Shown: positions 1 to 9,303, counted from the first letter of the stretch. The stretch: DNA of 52,970 nt from JAVBLG01 sp031553655 (GCA_031553655.1 JAVBLG010000005.1:1-52970); one strand, 5' to 3'. Notes: generated from the letters alone by a model not told the origin. Numbers and translations: made by a program.

Positions 1-90
<90 letters not shown>

Positions 91-91
91 A

Positions 92-862
92 TTCTCTTCC
101 CCCGGCCCGATATGGTTTGTGGGGGCGGGACCGGGCGATCCCGAGCTTTTGACGGTCAAGGCCCTGCGATTGATTCGAGAGGCGGATCTGCTGGTTTACG
201 CCGGGTCATTGGTTTCACCGGATATTGTGGCGCTTGCCGGAAGCGGAGCGGAGGTTCATGATTCTTCAGGGCTTACGCTGGAAGAGACCAATACACTGCT
301 TTGCGGGGCGGCTCTGGCCGGACGCGTTGCCGTGCGGCTGCATACCGGTGATCCTTCGCTTTACGGAGCCATACGGGAACAAATGGACCTGCTTGAGGCG
401 GCAGGGATCCCTTATGCCGTTGTGCCGGGGGTAACTTCGGCTTCGGCGGCGGCCGCGGCAGCCGGAGTATCCTTTACCTTGCCAGAGGTGGGGCAGAGCC
501 TGATACTTACCCGGATAGGAGGACGCACTCCGGTGCCGGAAGGAGAAGGGCTGGCTGCCATGGCCGCGCACGGCTGCGCCATGGCTGTTTACCTTTCCGC
601 CGGACATGGCGAGGAGATGCAGCGCGAGCTTGAAAAAGTTCTGCCGCCGGAAACTGTTGTTGTATGTGCCCATCGCTTGGGCTGGCCGGGCCAGAAGGTG
701 GCGCGCACCACGCTGAACCGGTTGGCTGACACCATAAAAGTTGAAAAAATGACTCGCCAGACGGTGTTTCTGGTATTGCCCGGAGCGGAGCAGGCTCCGG
801 CCAAGTCCCGTCTTTACGACGCAACTTTCAGCCACGGCTGGAGGCAAAATGTCCAGAACTGA
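92..862 (+). CDS. cobM: Precorrin-4 C11-methyltransferase, 5'-truncated
   Basis: This is a SAM-dependent methyltransferase of cobalamin (corrin ring) biosynthesis that methylates C-11 of precorrin-4 (CobM/CbiF). The frame is open from the edge of the poly-C tract and reads IWFVGAGPGDPELLT, the glycine-rich N-terminal loop of the tetrapyrrole methylase fold. The GTG at 119 is an internal Val codon of that motif, not a start. Other family signatures follow: DLLVYAGSLVSP, LHTGDPSLYGAI, and a VVPGVTSASAAAAAAG segment. The C-terminus is complete. Only a few N-terminal residues appear to be missing. The stop overlaps the start of the next gene by 14 bases, so the two are probably co-translated. The family call is firm; the choice of CobM over neighbouring precorrin methylases rests on motif likeness. 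Confidence 0.9.
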   Translation, partial: FSSPGPIWFVGAGPGDPELLTVKALRLIREADLLVYAGSLVSPDIVALAGSGAEVHDSSGLTLEETNTLLCGAALAGRVAVRLHTGDPSLYGAIREQMDLLEAAGIPYAVVPGVTSASAAAAAAGVSFTLPEVGQSLILTRIGGRTPVPEGEGLAAMAAHGCAMAVYLSAGHGEEMQRELEKVLPPETVVVCAHRLGWPGQKVARTTLNRLADTIKVEKMTRQTVFLVLPGAEQAPAKSRLYDATFSHGWRQNVQN

Positions 863-3287
863 ATCGCATCCGGATATCGAAGTGCGCTTTTTCCACGGAA
901 AGCATAATGATCCACGTATAATGGGCAAAAAGCAAGTGTATGGCCTGGGCAGTTATATAAGCGGTTGGACCCCCGACACTCTGGAATTTTTATACTTCAC
1001 TCTGGCTAACAATTCGCATGAAGATATTGCCGTGTGCGGTTTTTCCTTTCGTCAAAACGGGCAAGAGGCGGAAATAGGCGAGCTTGATTTGCCGGGCGGC
1101 ATTTTGGACAACTATGTGTTGGCTCCTGGTGAAGAATTGGCGGTGGGCTTTTTGCGCGATTTGATTACCAAGGTGTTGCGCGATAGATTTTTTCTGTCCA
1201 GTCCGTTCCGTTTCTCCTTTACCTTTCATCTTGCCGGAAGGGGCAGGGTGGAGTCGCGACCGCAGAGCCTGGATTTAAATTATCCGCGGGGCCCGTTGGG
1301 CGATGCTCAGCTCATTCCCTACGCTGGTTTTTTGGAGCGCCGGGCGCGAATTTTTGCCGAGGAAACAGCGCGTATAGCCGCTTGGCACGGAGGGCTGGAA
1401 AAGTACGCCTCCCTGCACAAGGAACTTGGGGCGCACAAAATGCGCGATGAATATGGTAATTATTTCTGGCGATTTCGGGAATGGATGCCTGAAGCGGAAG
1501 ATTTGTGGCTGACCACCGACTACCTCAAATTTCAGCGCCACGCCAATCACAAGTTCAACAGGATCAGCCCCGAGGGCCTGTGGGAGCTTGACTTGTACGA
1601 CGATAAACTGGGGCACGGCACTTATCACGAGCTGAGAGTTTCCTCGGCCAAAAGCAAGGGAGCGGAGCGCCGGGTTCCGGCTTTTGCCATGTGGGTGTGC
1701 CAGGACGAAAACAATTTGGATCAATGGTGCGCCCGTCTGTGGGACCCCTGCGAGCGGTATGAATTCAAACACGACGCCGAGCGCAAGCGGCACGATTTTC
1801 CTCTGGTTTATGAGGCTCATGTGGGCATGGCCCGTCCGTCCGGCCCGCCATCGGGAGGGGAGTTCGGCGGATATGCCTGGTTCAAAGATTATATGCTGCC
1901 CAGGATTAAAGCCGACGGCTACAATGTGGTGCAGCTCATGGGCGTGCTTGAGCACCCGCTGTACAAATCCTTCGGCTACCAGGTGAGCAGCTATTTCGCG
2001 CCTTGCTCACGCTTCGGCTGCCCGGACGATTTCAAGGCTCTGGTGGACGAGGCTCACCGCCTGGGAATAATGGTGGTGCTGGACATTCCGCACAGCCATG
2101 CCTGCCCCAATACCGAACAAGGCATAGCCTTCTACGATACCGGCAGGTATTTTTTCCACGAAAACAAAACCCAGTGGGGCACCATGGATTTTGACTTCAG
2201 TGTGGAAATGGCACGTCGCTTTCTTATGTCCAACTGCCTGTACTGGATGGAGGAATATCATGTGGACGGCTTCCGTTTTGACGCCGTGGGCAACATGATT
2301 TATGTGGATCACGGGCTTGATGACGATTTTTCCCACGAGGGTCGCTGCTTTTACGCTCCCGGGGGAGGCAGCCGTGTGGATGACAACGGCGTGCTTTATC
2401 TGGGGTTGGTGAACACCTTGGTGCATGAATATCTGCCCCACGGCATAACCATAGCCGAGGAATTCAGCGGCATGCCGGGCATGACCAGCTCTCCGGCTGA
2501 GGCTGGTCTGGGGTTTGATTATCGGCTGGCTATGGGCATACCGGACTTTTGGGGCAAATTCATTAAGGAAGGGCGCGAGATAGGGCAAATGTGGCATGAA
2601 GTTACCGTGCACCGCAGCTATGAGCGCACCATAAGTTATGTGGAATGCCATGATCAGTGCATAAACGGCAAGGACGCCATGATCTGGCGGATTATAGGGC
2701 CGGAAATGTACGAAAAAATGTCCACTCACACCGATTCCTGGAAGGTTTCACGCGGGCTGGCCCTGCACAAAATGATGAGGCTGATCACTCTCGGCGCGGC
2801 CGGACATGGATATTTGAATTTCATGGGTAATGAATTCGGACATCCCGAATGGTTGGATGCCGACACCAACGCCCACCGACACTGGCATTTGGCTGAGCGT
2901 GACGACCTCAAATACAAAGGATTGGGGCTGTTCGACCGTGGAATGCTGTCTTTGCTGACCGTAAGATACGCGAATGAACTCAAGGCGCGGCCGCGCTTCC
3001 GCTTCATCAACGAAGAAAACCGCCTGCTGGCTTTTGAGCGCGGCCGTCTGCTTTTTATCTTCAATTTTCACGAGATGCGCGCCGAAGAAGGTCAGAGGAT
3101 TTTTGTGACCCCGGGCAAATATGTGGAAGTGCTCAGCAGTGATGAAAAAGCCTTCTGCGGGCACGGCAATCTGGCGATAAAAGAACCGCCCACGGCCCAT
3201 TTCAGTGATTCCGGCTCCGGAGTGCTTGAGCAGAGCATTACGGTTTATGTGCCGCCGATGGTTGGGCTTGTTTTGTTTAGGGAATAG
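849..3287 (+). CDS. glgB: 1,4-alpha-glucan branching enzyme, eukaryote-like GH13_8 type
   Basis: An 812-residue alpha-amylase-superfamily protein that should create alpha-1,6 branches in glycogen. The sequence follows the animal/fungal GBE1 pattern rather than classical bacterial GlgB: VYEAHVGMA, MGVLEHPLYKSFGYQVSSYF, DIPHSHA, DGFRFDAV, TIAEEFSGMPG, YVECHDQ and GYLNFMGNEFGHPEWLD. By homology the nucleophile is D478, the acid/base E537 and the transition-state stabiliser D602; all three are present. It is about 100 residues longer than human GBE1, with a longer N-terminal region. The ATG lies inside the end of the cobM-like gene, suggesting translational coupling. No glycogen synthase or phosphorylase is visible nearby, so the link to corrin synthesis looks accidental or lineage-specific. 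Confidence 0.88.
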   Translation: MSRTESHPDIEVRFFHGKHNDPRIMGKKQVYGLGSYISGWTPDTLEFLYFTLANNSHEDIAVCGFSFRQNGQEAEIGELDLPGGILDNYVLAPGEELAVGFLRDLITKVLRDRFFLSSPFRFSFTFHLAGRGRVESRPQSLDLNYPRGPLGDAQLIPYAGFLERRARIFAEETARIAAWHGGLEKYASLHKELGAHKMRDEYGNYFWRFREWMPEAEDLWLTTDYLKFQRHANHKFNRISPEGLWELDLYDDKLGHGTYHELRVSSAKSKGAERRVPAFAMWVCQDENNLDQWCARLWDPCERYEFKHDAERKRHDFPLVYEAHVGMARPSGPPSGGEFGGYAWFKDYMLPRIKADGYNVVQLMGVLEHPLYKSFGYQVSSYFAPCSRFGCPDDFKALVDEAHRLGIMVVLDIPHSHACPNTEQGIAFYDTGRYFFHENKTQWGTMDFDFSVEMARRFLMSNCLYWMEEYHVDGFRFDAVGNMIYVDHGLDDDFSHEGRCFYAPGGGSRVDDNGVLYLGLVNTLVHEYLPHGITIAEEFSGMPGMTSSPAEAGLGFDYRLAMGIPDFWGKFIKEGREIGQMWHEVTVHRSYERTISYVECHDQCINGKDAMIWRIIGPEMYEKMSTHTDSWKVSRGLALHKMMRLITLGAAGHGYLNFMGNEFGHPEWLDADTNAHRHWHLAERDDLKYKGLGLFDRGMLSLLTVRYANELKARPRFRFINEENRLLAFERGRLLFIFNFHEMRAEEGQRIFVTPGKYVEVLSSDEKAFCGHGNLAIKEPPTAHFSDSGSGVLEQSITVYVPPMVGLVLFRE

Positions 3288-3342
3288 CAGGCGGAGTGGT
3301 CGGTTATAGTTTGAAATATTCACGAATTGTTTTAAAATATTG

Positions 3343-3381
3343 TTGACATAATTCCTGCCATGTGCCACTTTTCACAAAGTG
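3343..3381 (+). promoter_or_regulatory. Possible promoter -35 box and small dyad
   Basis: A TTGACA hexamer at 3343-3348 is followed by a perfect 6-bp dyad, CACTTT-tcac-AAAGTG (3366-3381), where the -10 region should be. No good TATAAT box is seen, so the site may need an activator, or the dyad may be an operator. It lies about 50 bases upstream of the exported-protein gene. Confidence 0.35.
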
Positions 3382-3433
3382 CCATGTAGTAAAGGCAATC
3401 GCGTAACAGCACCTTTAACGATTGGAGTTACAC

Positions 3434-4009
3434 ATGAAGGTAGTGAAAACTTTCTGCGCCGCCCTGCTTGTTCTGGCCATGGCGGCTCCGGCTTTTGCGG
3501 CCGACAGCTACGGCCGGGCCGTGGCTTATGACAAAGACAGCAAAAAAATAACCGTTATTGAAGACAAACTTGGCTGGAGCAATCCGGCGCGTCCGGAGTT
3601 TACCGTGCTGCCGGCTAAAGAATTTGTTCTGCCCGCAGATCCCGGCGCGATGACCCCCAAGGTGGGCGGCAGGTTGCGTATCGATCTGGAAAAGAAAGAA
3701 ATCATCATCTACAACCCGGCCACCAAGACCATAGACAATTTCGCCGTGGAAATAGTTGATCGCAAAGACGGTATTACCCCCGATGATCCGGCGGTAAAGG
3801 GCAAGACCTTCCCGGTGGTGAACAAGGAAAAGAGCGAAGTCACCATCTATTCCCCCCGCCAGAAGAATGTATGCACCATAAAGGTACCCGCCAAGTATAT
3901 GGAAATGAACCTGCCCACCCATGTGTGGGATAATGCCAACGACGTCAAGATCACCTATACTGAACCCGGCAAGGCGACTGGCTTTACTAATATCACCAAG
4001 TCCAAGTAA
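3434..4009 (+). CDS. Small exported protein of unknown function
   Basis: A 191-residue protein with a clear Sec signal peptide: MKVVK, a hydrophobic run, then AAPAFA-AD as the likely signal peptidase I site near residue 22. The ATG at 3434 is preferred because GGAG sits 6 bases upstream; an in-frame TTG at 3422 has no ribosome site. The mature part is lysine-rich, without membrane segments or cysteine pairs. It contains alternating short beta-like stretches such as KITVIEDKLGW, KEIIIYNPATKTI and SEVTIYSPRQKNV, which look like two or three related beta units. I do not recognise a catalytic motif. It is probably a periplasmic protein of a delta-proteobacterial family. It is transcribed alone and is followed at once by a long palindrome that may end its transcript. 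Confidence 0.8.
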   Translation: MKVVKTFCAALLVLAMAAPAFAADSYGRAVAYDKDSKKITVIEDKLGWSNPARPEFTVLPAKEFVLPADPGAMTPKVGGRLRIDLEKKEIIIYNPATKTIDNFAVEIVDRKDGITPDDPAVKGKTFPVVNKEKSEVTIYSPRQKNVCTIKVPAKYMEMNLPTHVWDNANDVKITYTEPGKATGFTNITKSK

Positions 4010-4010
4010 G

Positions 4011-4156
4011 GGCCACCGTTTCCAAAGCGACTTTTGCCCTCCGACTTTGTCAAATTAAAATTCCGATCCGGGGATGAACTGAAGAAGTTCTATCCCCGGA
4101 TCGGAATCTTAATTTTCCGCGCCGTAGGGCAAAATTCATCTTTGGAAACGGCGGCC
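4011..4156. repeat. 146-bp near-perfect palindrome (MITE-like or bidirectional terminator)
   Basis: The sequence from 4011 (GGCCACCGTTTCCAAAG) is the reverse complement, with roughly a dozen mismatches over 65 bases, of the sequence ending at 4156 (CTTTGGAAACGGCGGCC). The centre is a very stable hairpin, ATTCCGATCCGGGGAT ... ATCCCCGGATCGGAAT, with an inner GAACT/AGTTC stem. The element starts two bases after a stop codon. It has the size and shape of a miniature inverted-repeat element but no transposase or visible target duplication; it could equally be a large transcript-end hairpin. Confidence 0.75.
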
Positions 4157-4243
4157 TTTGGGATGTCGTATTTCGTAAAATTGTATTGCCACCAAGGCGC
4201 GATAGGGCTACAAGGGGATTAAAATTCCATAGGAGACTTTATC

Positions 4244-4642
4244 ATGAGTGAAGTAGTCTTTACCCCTAATGCCCCCGCGCCGATCGGACCCTATTCCCAG
4301 GCCATCCAGACTGGACGTTTGCTGTTCGTTTCGGGCCAGATTCCGGTCGACGCCGCCACTTCCAAGGTGGTGGACGGCGATGTGGCCGCCCAAGCCCGGC
4401 AGTGCCTTAAAAATATGAAAGCCGTGCTTGACGAAGCCGGGGCCAGCGTTTCCAATGTGGTTAAAACCACCATTTTCCTGGTTGATATGGCTGATTTTGC
4501 CGCAGTGAACGCGGTTTACAAAGAATTTTTCGAACCCAACGCCCCAGCTCGCTCCTGCATAGCCGTGCAGGCCCTGCCGCTTGGCGTGCGTGTTGAAATT
4601 GAAGCCATAGCCGACCTTACCTCCAAGCTTTATATAGTGTAG
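4244..4642 (+). CDS. ridA: RidA family enamine/imine deaminase
   Basis: A 132-residue YjgF/YER057c/UK114 protein of normal family length. Trimeric RidA hydrolyses reactive 2-aminoacrylate and related enamines released by PLP enzymes such as threonine dehydratase, protecting other PLP enzymes. Seen in the sequence: N-terminal APAPIGPYSQAI, LLFVSGQIPVD, the DEAGASVSNVVKTTIFL segment, ARSCIAVQALPLGVRVEIEAIA with the substrate-carboxylate Arg and the conserved Glu near the C-terminus. An AGGAG ribosome site sits 8 bases before the ATG. It is monocistronic. RidA protects branched-chain aminotransferase in other bacteria, which may matter for the ilvBN genes 21 kb away, but that link is only inference. 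Confidence 0.93.
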   Translation: MSEVVFTPNAPAPIGPYSQAIQTGRLLFVSGQIPVDAATSKVVDGDVAAQARQCLKNMKAVLDEAGASVSNVVKTTIFLVDMADFAAVNAVYKEFFEPNAPARSCIAVQALPLGVRVEIEAIADLTSKLYIV

Positions 4643-4850
4643 AGGTAACCCCCCCCAAGTATTTAAAGATTTTTTTATAGTTTAGAAGCTTTGTATGCAA
4701 AATTTACTTTTGTCTTTATAGGCCAGCGTATTCCTACGTATCCGCGCCATTGGCTGATATGCGGCCTTTGCGGCTTTTGTGGCGCAATTTCAAGGGTGGA
4801 CAGACCTCGACAAAAAATGCTATCTGTCAAGATGCTTTTTCGCTGACACC

Positions 4851-4880
4851 GGGAACGGTATGCAAAATGCTGCCGTTCCC
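4851..4880. promoter_or_regulatory. 30-bp palindrome upstream of the efflux operon, candidate repressor operator
   Basis: GGGAACGG and CCGTTCCC form a perfect 8-bp outer dyad around an imperfect GCA/TGC core, 58 bases before the adaptor start codon. RND efflux operons are usually controlled by TetR- or MarR-type repressors binding such palindromes; no such gene is adjacent here. An RNA hairpin is the alternative. Confidence 0.45.
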
Positions 4881-4938
4881 GCCTTTGTATCAGACCTTTG
4901 TAATGCTTCGCTATACGCTCTTGGGGGGATACCCACTT

Positions 4939-6120
4939 ATGAAACATTTTTTTGTCCGTCTTCCTGCTTTCGCAGGTCTGCTTCTTGCTCTGGCCATGCT
5001 CGCCGCCTGCTCCAATGACAAAAAGGGATCGCAGCAGGCCCCGCCTCCGCCGCTGGTGACGGTCTTCCATGTGGAAGCCAAGGAACACCCCATGCCGGCC
5101 GAATACCAGGGGCAAACCCAGGGGTCGCGCGCCGTTGATGTGCGCTCCAGGGTGTCCGGGATAATTGAAAAACGCCTCTACGACGAGGGCAGCTTTGTAA
5201 AGGAAGGGCAACAGCTCTTCCAGATTGAGCGCGCCCAGTACGAGGCTGTGGTGCAGGAAGCGGCCGCCCAGCTTGACCGGGCCACCAGGGAGTGGAACCG
5301 CATTCGCCCCCTGTACGATAAAAATGCCGTGAGCCAGAAAGACCGCGACAATGCGCGTTCGTCATTCGACAGCTCCACGGCCGCTCTGCGCAAAGCCAAA
5401 ATAGACCTTGATTATTGTCAGGTTCTCGCCCCTGTGTCCGGTTATACCGGCAAGGAAAATTACACCGTGGGCAACCTGGTGAACCAGAATACCCTGCTCA
5501 CCACTGTGAATCAGACCGATCCTTTGTATGTGAACTTTTCCATTCCCGGCGCCGACGTTATGCGCGCGCAGGCTCTCGTGGCCTCCGGGCGGATGACGTT
5601 GCCCAAAAGTGGAGAGGCCGGGGCCAAAATCAAACTGCTCGACGGCCGCCTTTACGAAGGCGACGGTCTGGTCACCTTTATCGACAGCCAGGTGGACCCC
5701 AGTACCGGTGTGGTAAAGGCCAGAGCCGAATTTCCCAATAAAGACGGCAAAGTGCTGCCCGGCCAGTTCGTACGCGTGTATGTGGAAGCCGGAATGCTGC
5801 AAAACGCCATACTTATTCCGCAAAAATCCGTGCTGATGACCCAGCAGGGCAATCTGGTAATGGTGGTAGGCGCGGACGACACTGTGCAGCCGCGCACAGT
5901 GAAGTTCAGTTCCACCATCGGCAATATGTATCTGGTTGATGAAGGGCTCAAGGGCGGAGAACGCATTATTCTCGAAGGGCTGCTCAAGGCCCGACAGGGC
6001 GCCAAGGTGCGCGTGGAACAGCCTGCTCCGGCTCAAGGCGCTGCTCCGGCCGCACAGGGCGGAGCGGCAAAGCCCGCCGCAGGTTCTTCAGCCGCTCCCG
6101 CGGACCAAGGAAAAAAGTAG
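4939..6120 (+). CDS. RND efflux periplasmic adaptor lipoprotein (AcrA/MexA type)
   Basis: A 393-residue membrane-fusion protein bridging the inner-membrane pump and the outer-membrane channel. The start at 4939 is chosen because it gives a lipoprotein signal (hydrophobic stretch ending LAAC, Cys24) and has a G-rich ribosome site; the open frame upstream carries no protein signature. Domain order: signal and lipobox, first half of the lipoyl domain (RVSGIIEKRLYDEGSFVKEGQQLFQI), an alpha-hairpin with heptads (about 95-150), second lipoyl half (DYCQVLAPVSGYTGK), beta-barrel and membrane-proximal domain. The tail is low-complexity Ala/Pro/Gly/Gln. It is the first of three closely spaced genes, 10 bases before the pump gene. 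Substrates cannot be predicted. Confidence 0.93.
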   Translation: MKHFFVRLPAFAGLLLALAMLAACSNDKKGSQQAPPPPLVTVFHVEAKEHPMPAEYQGQTQGSRAVDVRSRVSGIIEKRLYDEGSFVKEGQQLFQIERAQYEAVVQEAAAQLDRATREWNRIRPLYDKNAVSQKDRDNARSSFDSSTAALRKAKIDLDYCQVLAPVSGYTGKENYTVGNLVNQNTLLTTVNQTDPLYVNFSIPGADVMRAQALVASGRMTLPKSGEAGAKIKLLDGRLYEGDGLVTFIDSQVDPSTGVVKARAEFPNKDGKVLPGQFVRVYVEAGMLQNAILIPQKSVLMTQQGNLVMVVGADDTVQPRTVKFSSTIGNMYLVDEGLKGGERIILEGLLKARQGAKVRVEQPAPAQGAAPAAQGGAAKPAAGSSAAPADQGKK

Positions 6121-6130
6121 GTGAAGCTCC

Positions 6131-9100
6131 ATGACTGAACCAGGATTTTTTCTAAAGCGACCTATTTTTTCGACTGTTATATCCCTGCTTATCCTTTTGG
6201 TCGGCGGTCTGGCGCTCAAGGCTTTGCCTGTGGCCCAGTACCCCGACCTCATTCCTCCGCAGGTTTCCGTTACCGCCTATTACCCTGGCGCTTCTGCCCA
6301 GACCATCGCCGAAACCGTAATCGCGCCCATGGAAGTGCAGATTAACGGCGTGGAAAATATGCTGTACATGTCTTCCCTGGCCGCCTCGGCCAGCGGCAGC
6401 GCCACCATCAACGTTTATTTTAAACTGGGAACCAACCCGGATATTGCGCTTGTTAACGTCAATAACAAGGTGCAGTTGGCCCAAACCCAGTTACCGGAAG
6501 ACGTGCGCCGACAGGGTGTGACCGTGGTCAAAAAGTCCCCGGCTATGCTCCAGATCATTTCCCTTTATTCCCCTGATGGCCGCTACGACGACATTTACCT
6601 GCACAACTACATGCAGGCTAACGTGGTTGACGTGATGAAACGCCTGAAAGGCGTGGGCGACTGTACCATTTTCGGGTCAACCGACTACTCCATACGCATC
6701 TGGTTGTACCCGGACAAATTGGCTCAGTACAAGCTCACCCCCAACGACGTCAGCAAGGCTGTGCAGGATCAGAACGCCCAGTTCGCACCCGGGCGCGTGG
6801 GTGACGTGCCCGCCCTGCCCGACACCCAGTTCACCTGGCAGATTGACACCCAGGGCCGCCTGCTTGAGCCCGAACAGTTCGCCAATGTGATCATCCGGGC
6901 CGAAAGCGACGGATCTCTGCTGCGGGTTAAAGACGTGGCCAGGGTAGAGCTGGGCGGCAAAGACTACAGCGTTATCACCAGGCTTAACGGCAGGGTGGCG
7001 CGTATGGCCGGGGTTTACCTGCTGCCGGGCGCCAACGCTCTTGAAACCGGTGATCTGGTGGAAAAAACCATGGCTGAAATAGCCACACGCTTCCCCGAAG
7101 GCGTGGAATACGGCATACCGTTCGACACCAACCGCTTTGTGCGCGCTTCAATTCAGGAAGTGGTGCATACCCTGATTGAAGCCAGGGTGCTGGGGTTTAT
7201 AGTCGTGTTCATCTTCCTGCAAGACTGGCGGGCAACGCTCATTCCGTGCCTGGCCGTGCCGGTGTCCATTGTGGGCACCTTCGCGGGTATGTACGCTTTG
7301 GGATATACAATCAATACATTGACATTGTTCGGGATGGTGTTGGCCATCGGCATTGTGGTGGACGACGCCATCGTGGTGCTTGAAAACGTGGAGCGCATTA
7401 TGTCCACGGAGCACCTCTCGCCCACTGAGGCCACGGCCAAGGCCATGGGCGAAGTTACCGGGCCAATCATTGCCATTGTGCTGGTGCTTTGCGCCGTGTT
7501 TATTCCCGTATCGTTCATGGGCGGGCTGGCCGGGCAGATGTACAAGCAGTTCGCCATTACCATATCGGTTTCGGTGGTGCTCTCGGGCATTGTGGCTCTT
7601 ACCCTCACCCCGGCGCTCTGCGCGTTGCTGCTGCGTCCGCATGACCCCAACCACAAGCCTAATGCCTTTTTCCACTGGTTTGACTGGGTATTCGGCAATC
7701 TTACTCACCGTTACGTGCGCCTGGTGCGCAGTGTGAAAGATCACGGCTTTGTTTCCATTATCGTGTTCGGCGCGATGATGATTGCCGTGGCATTTCTTTT
7801 CCGCATTGTGCCAACCGGCTTGGTTCCCGACGAAGACCAGGGGTACGTGCTGGGGTTGGCCATTCTGCCCGACGGTGCCTCCAGAGGACGCTCCGAGTCG
7901 GTTATGGGAGACTTCTCCGATAAACTGCTGAAAGATCCTTCTGTAGAAAACGTGGTGCAAATTTCCGGCCTGGATGCAACATCATTCAGCACCAAGAGCA
8001 ACTACGGCTCGGCCTTTATTATCATGAAAAACTGGGACGCGCGCAAAACGCCCGATCTGGCCTCCACCGCGCTGACCCGGAGAATATACGGTATGGGGCT
8101 CAACGAGCCCGATGGCCTCATTTTAGGCTTTAACCCGCCGCCCATCACCGGCATGAGTTCCACTGGCGGCTTCGAGGCCTACATTCAGAATCGCGGTACC
8201 GGTTCACTCGAAGATCTGGCCCAGTGGAGCAATAAAATGCTGGATGCTGCCAGAAAACGGCCGGAAATAGGCTCCGTTCAGAACCTGTTTACTACCAACT
8301 CCCCGCAGTTGTTCATCAACTTGGACCGGGAGCGCACCAGGGCTCTTGGCGTGAACGTTTCAGACGTGTTTTCGGCCATGCAGGGTACCTTCGGCGCTAC
8401 TTACATAAACGACTTCAACCGAATCGGCCGTACCTTCCAGGTGCGCATGCAGTCCGACGTGAATTACCGTATGCTGCCCGAGCAGATACGTGAAGTCTAC
8501 GTGCGCAACAACAAGGGGGACATGATCCCAATTGAAGCTCTGTTCAGTGTTGAACGCCGAGTTACCCCGCAGGTGGTGGAACGCTATAACATCTTCCCAT
8601 CGGCCCACATCATGGGCGGCCCTGCTCCGGGATATTCCTCGGGACAGGCCCTAAACGCCATGGAGGAAGTGGCTCAGGAAGTGCTGCCTCTGGATTACAC
8701 TCTTGGTTGGGCAGGCACAGCCATGCAGGAAAAACTGGCTTCGGCCGACACTACGGTTATTTTTATATTGGCTCTGGTCATGGTCTTCCTGATTTTGGCC
8801 GCCCAATATGAAAGCTGGTCGCTGCCCATTGCGGTGCTCACCGCCGTGCCTTTCGGAGTGTTCGGGGCCATTGTGGCCACATGGGGAAGAAGCCTTTCCA
8901 ATGACGTGTATTTTCAAGTTGCCTTGGTTACGCTGGTGGGCCTGGCAGCCAAAAACGCCAGTCTGATTGTGGAATTCGCCGTTGAGGCCTGGCGCGGCGG
9001 GCGTAGTCTCGACGTGGCGGCCATGCATGCCTCGCGTCTGCGTTTCCGCCCCATTGTGATGACTTCGTTGGCCTTTATCATGGGCTGTGTGCCCTTGGCC

Positions 9101-9286
9101 ATAAGCTCGGGGGCGGGCGCCAACAGCCGTCATGCCATCGGCACCGCCGTTATCGGCGGCATGCTGGCCGCAACCTGCATCGCCACCGTTTTTGTGCCTT
9201 TCTTCTTCAAGTACATAATGAGTATATCCCTTAAACTCAGGGGACAGAAAGACCCTTACGCCGAAAGCACGCGTGCGGGTGACTAA
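6131..9286 (+). CDS. RND multidrug efflux pump, HAE1 family (AcrB/MexB type)
   Basis: A 1051-residue proton-driven inner-membrane transporter of normal AcrB length. The N-terminus FFLKRPIFSTVISLLILLVGGLAL is typical, followed by the porter signature QYPDLIPPQVSVTAYYPGAS. The proton relay in TM4 is intact: IGIVVDDAIVVLENVER with D411 and D412. Two halves, each with a TM helix, a large periplasmic porter/funnel domain and five more TM helices, are recognisable; the second half has KNASLIVEFA. The protein should trimerise and take up hydrophobic or amphipathic compounds from the periplasm. It sits between its adaptor and its outer-membrane partner with 10- and 17-base gaps, so the complete tripartite system is one transcript. 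Confidence 0.96.
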   Translation: MTEPGFFLKRPIFSTVISLLILLVGGLALKALPVAQYPDLIPPQVSVTAYYPGASAQTIAETVIAPMEVQINGVENMLYMSSLAASASGSATINVYFKLGTNPDIALVNVNNKVQLAQTQLPEDVRRQGVTVVKKSPAMLQIISLYSPDGRYDDIYLHNYMQANVVDVMKRLKGVGDCTIFGSTDYSIRIWLYPDKLAQYKLTPNDVSKAVQDQNAQFAPGRVGDVPALPDTQFTWQIDTQGRLLEPEQFANVIIRAESDGSLLRVKDVARVELGGKDYSVITRLNGRVARMAGVYLLPGANALETGDLVEKTMAEIATRFPEGVEYGIPFDTNRFVRASIQEVVHTLIEARVLGFIVVFIFLQDWRATLIPCLAVPVSIVGTFAGMYALGYTINTLTLFGMVLAIGIVVDDAIVVLENVERIMSTEHLSPTEATAKAMGEVTGPIIAIVLVLCAVFIPVSFMGGLAGQMYKQFAITISVSVVLSGIVALTLTPALCALLLRPHDPNHKPNAFFHWFDWVFGNLTHRYVRLVRSVKDHGFVSIIVFGAMMIAVAFLFRIVPTGLVPDEDQGYVLGLAILPDGASRGRSESVMGDFSDKLLKDPSVENVVQISGLDATSFSTKSNYGSAFIIMKNWDARKTPDLASTALTRRIYGMGLNEPDGLILGFNPPPITGMSSTGGFEAYIQNRGTGSLEDLAQWSNKMLDAARKRPEIGSVQNLFTTNSPQLFINLDRERTRALGVNVSDVFSAMQGTFGATYINDFNRIGRTFQVRMQSDVNYRMLPEQIREVYVRNNKGDMIPIEALFSVERRVTPQVVERYNIFPSAHIMGGPAPGYSSGQALNAMEEVAQEVLPLDYTLGWAGTAMQEKLASADTTVIFILALVMVFLILAAQYESWSLPIAVLTAVPFGVFGAIVATWGRSLSNDVYFQVALVTLVGLAAKNASLIVEFAVEAWRGGRSLDVAAMHASRLRFRPIVMTSLAFIMGCVPLAISSGAGANSRHAIGTAVIGGMLAATCIATVFVPFFFKYIMSISLKLRGQKDPYAESTRAGD

Positions 9287-9303
9287 ACCGAGGTGATCTG
9301 ATA

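Noticed and set aside
112..130. ATG at 112 as the start of the first gene
   Set aside because: It is in a different frame from the methyltransferase; the coding frame is open upstream through the motif, so the start is missing rather than at 112.
4643..4938. In-frame upstream extension of the efflux adaptor from 4750
   Set aside because: It would put 63 non-conserved residues before a clear lipoprotein signal peptide.
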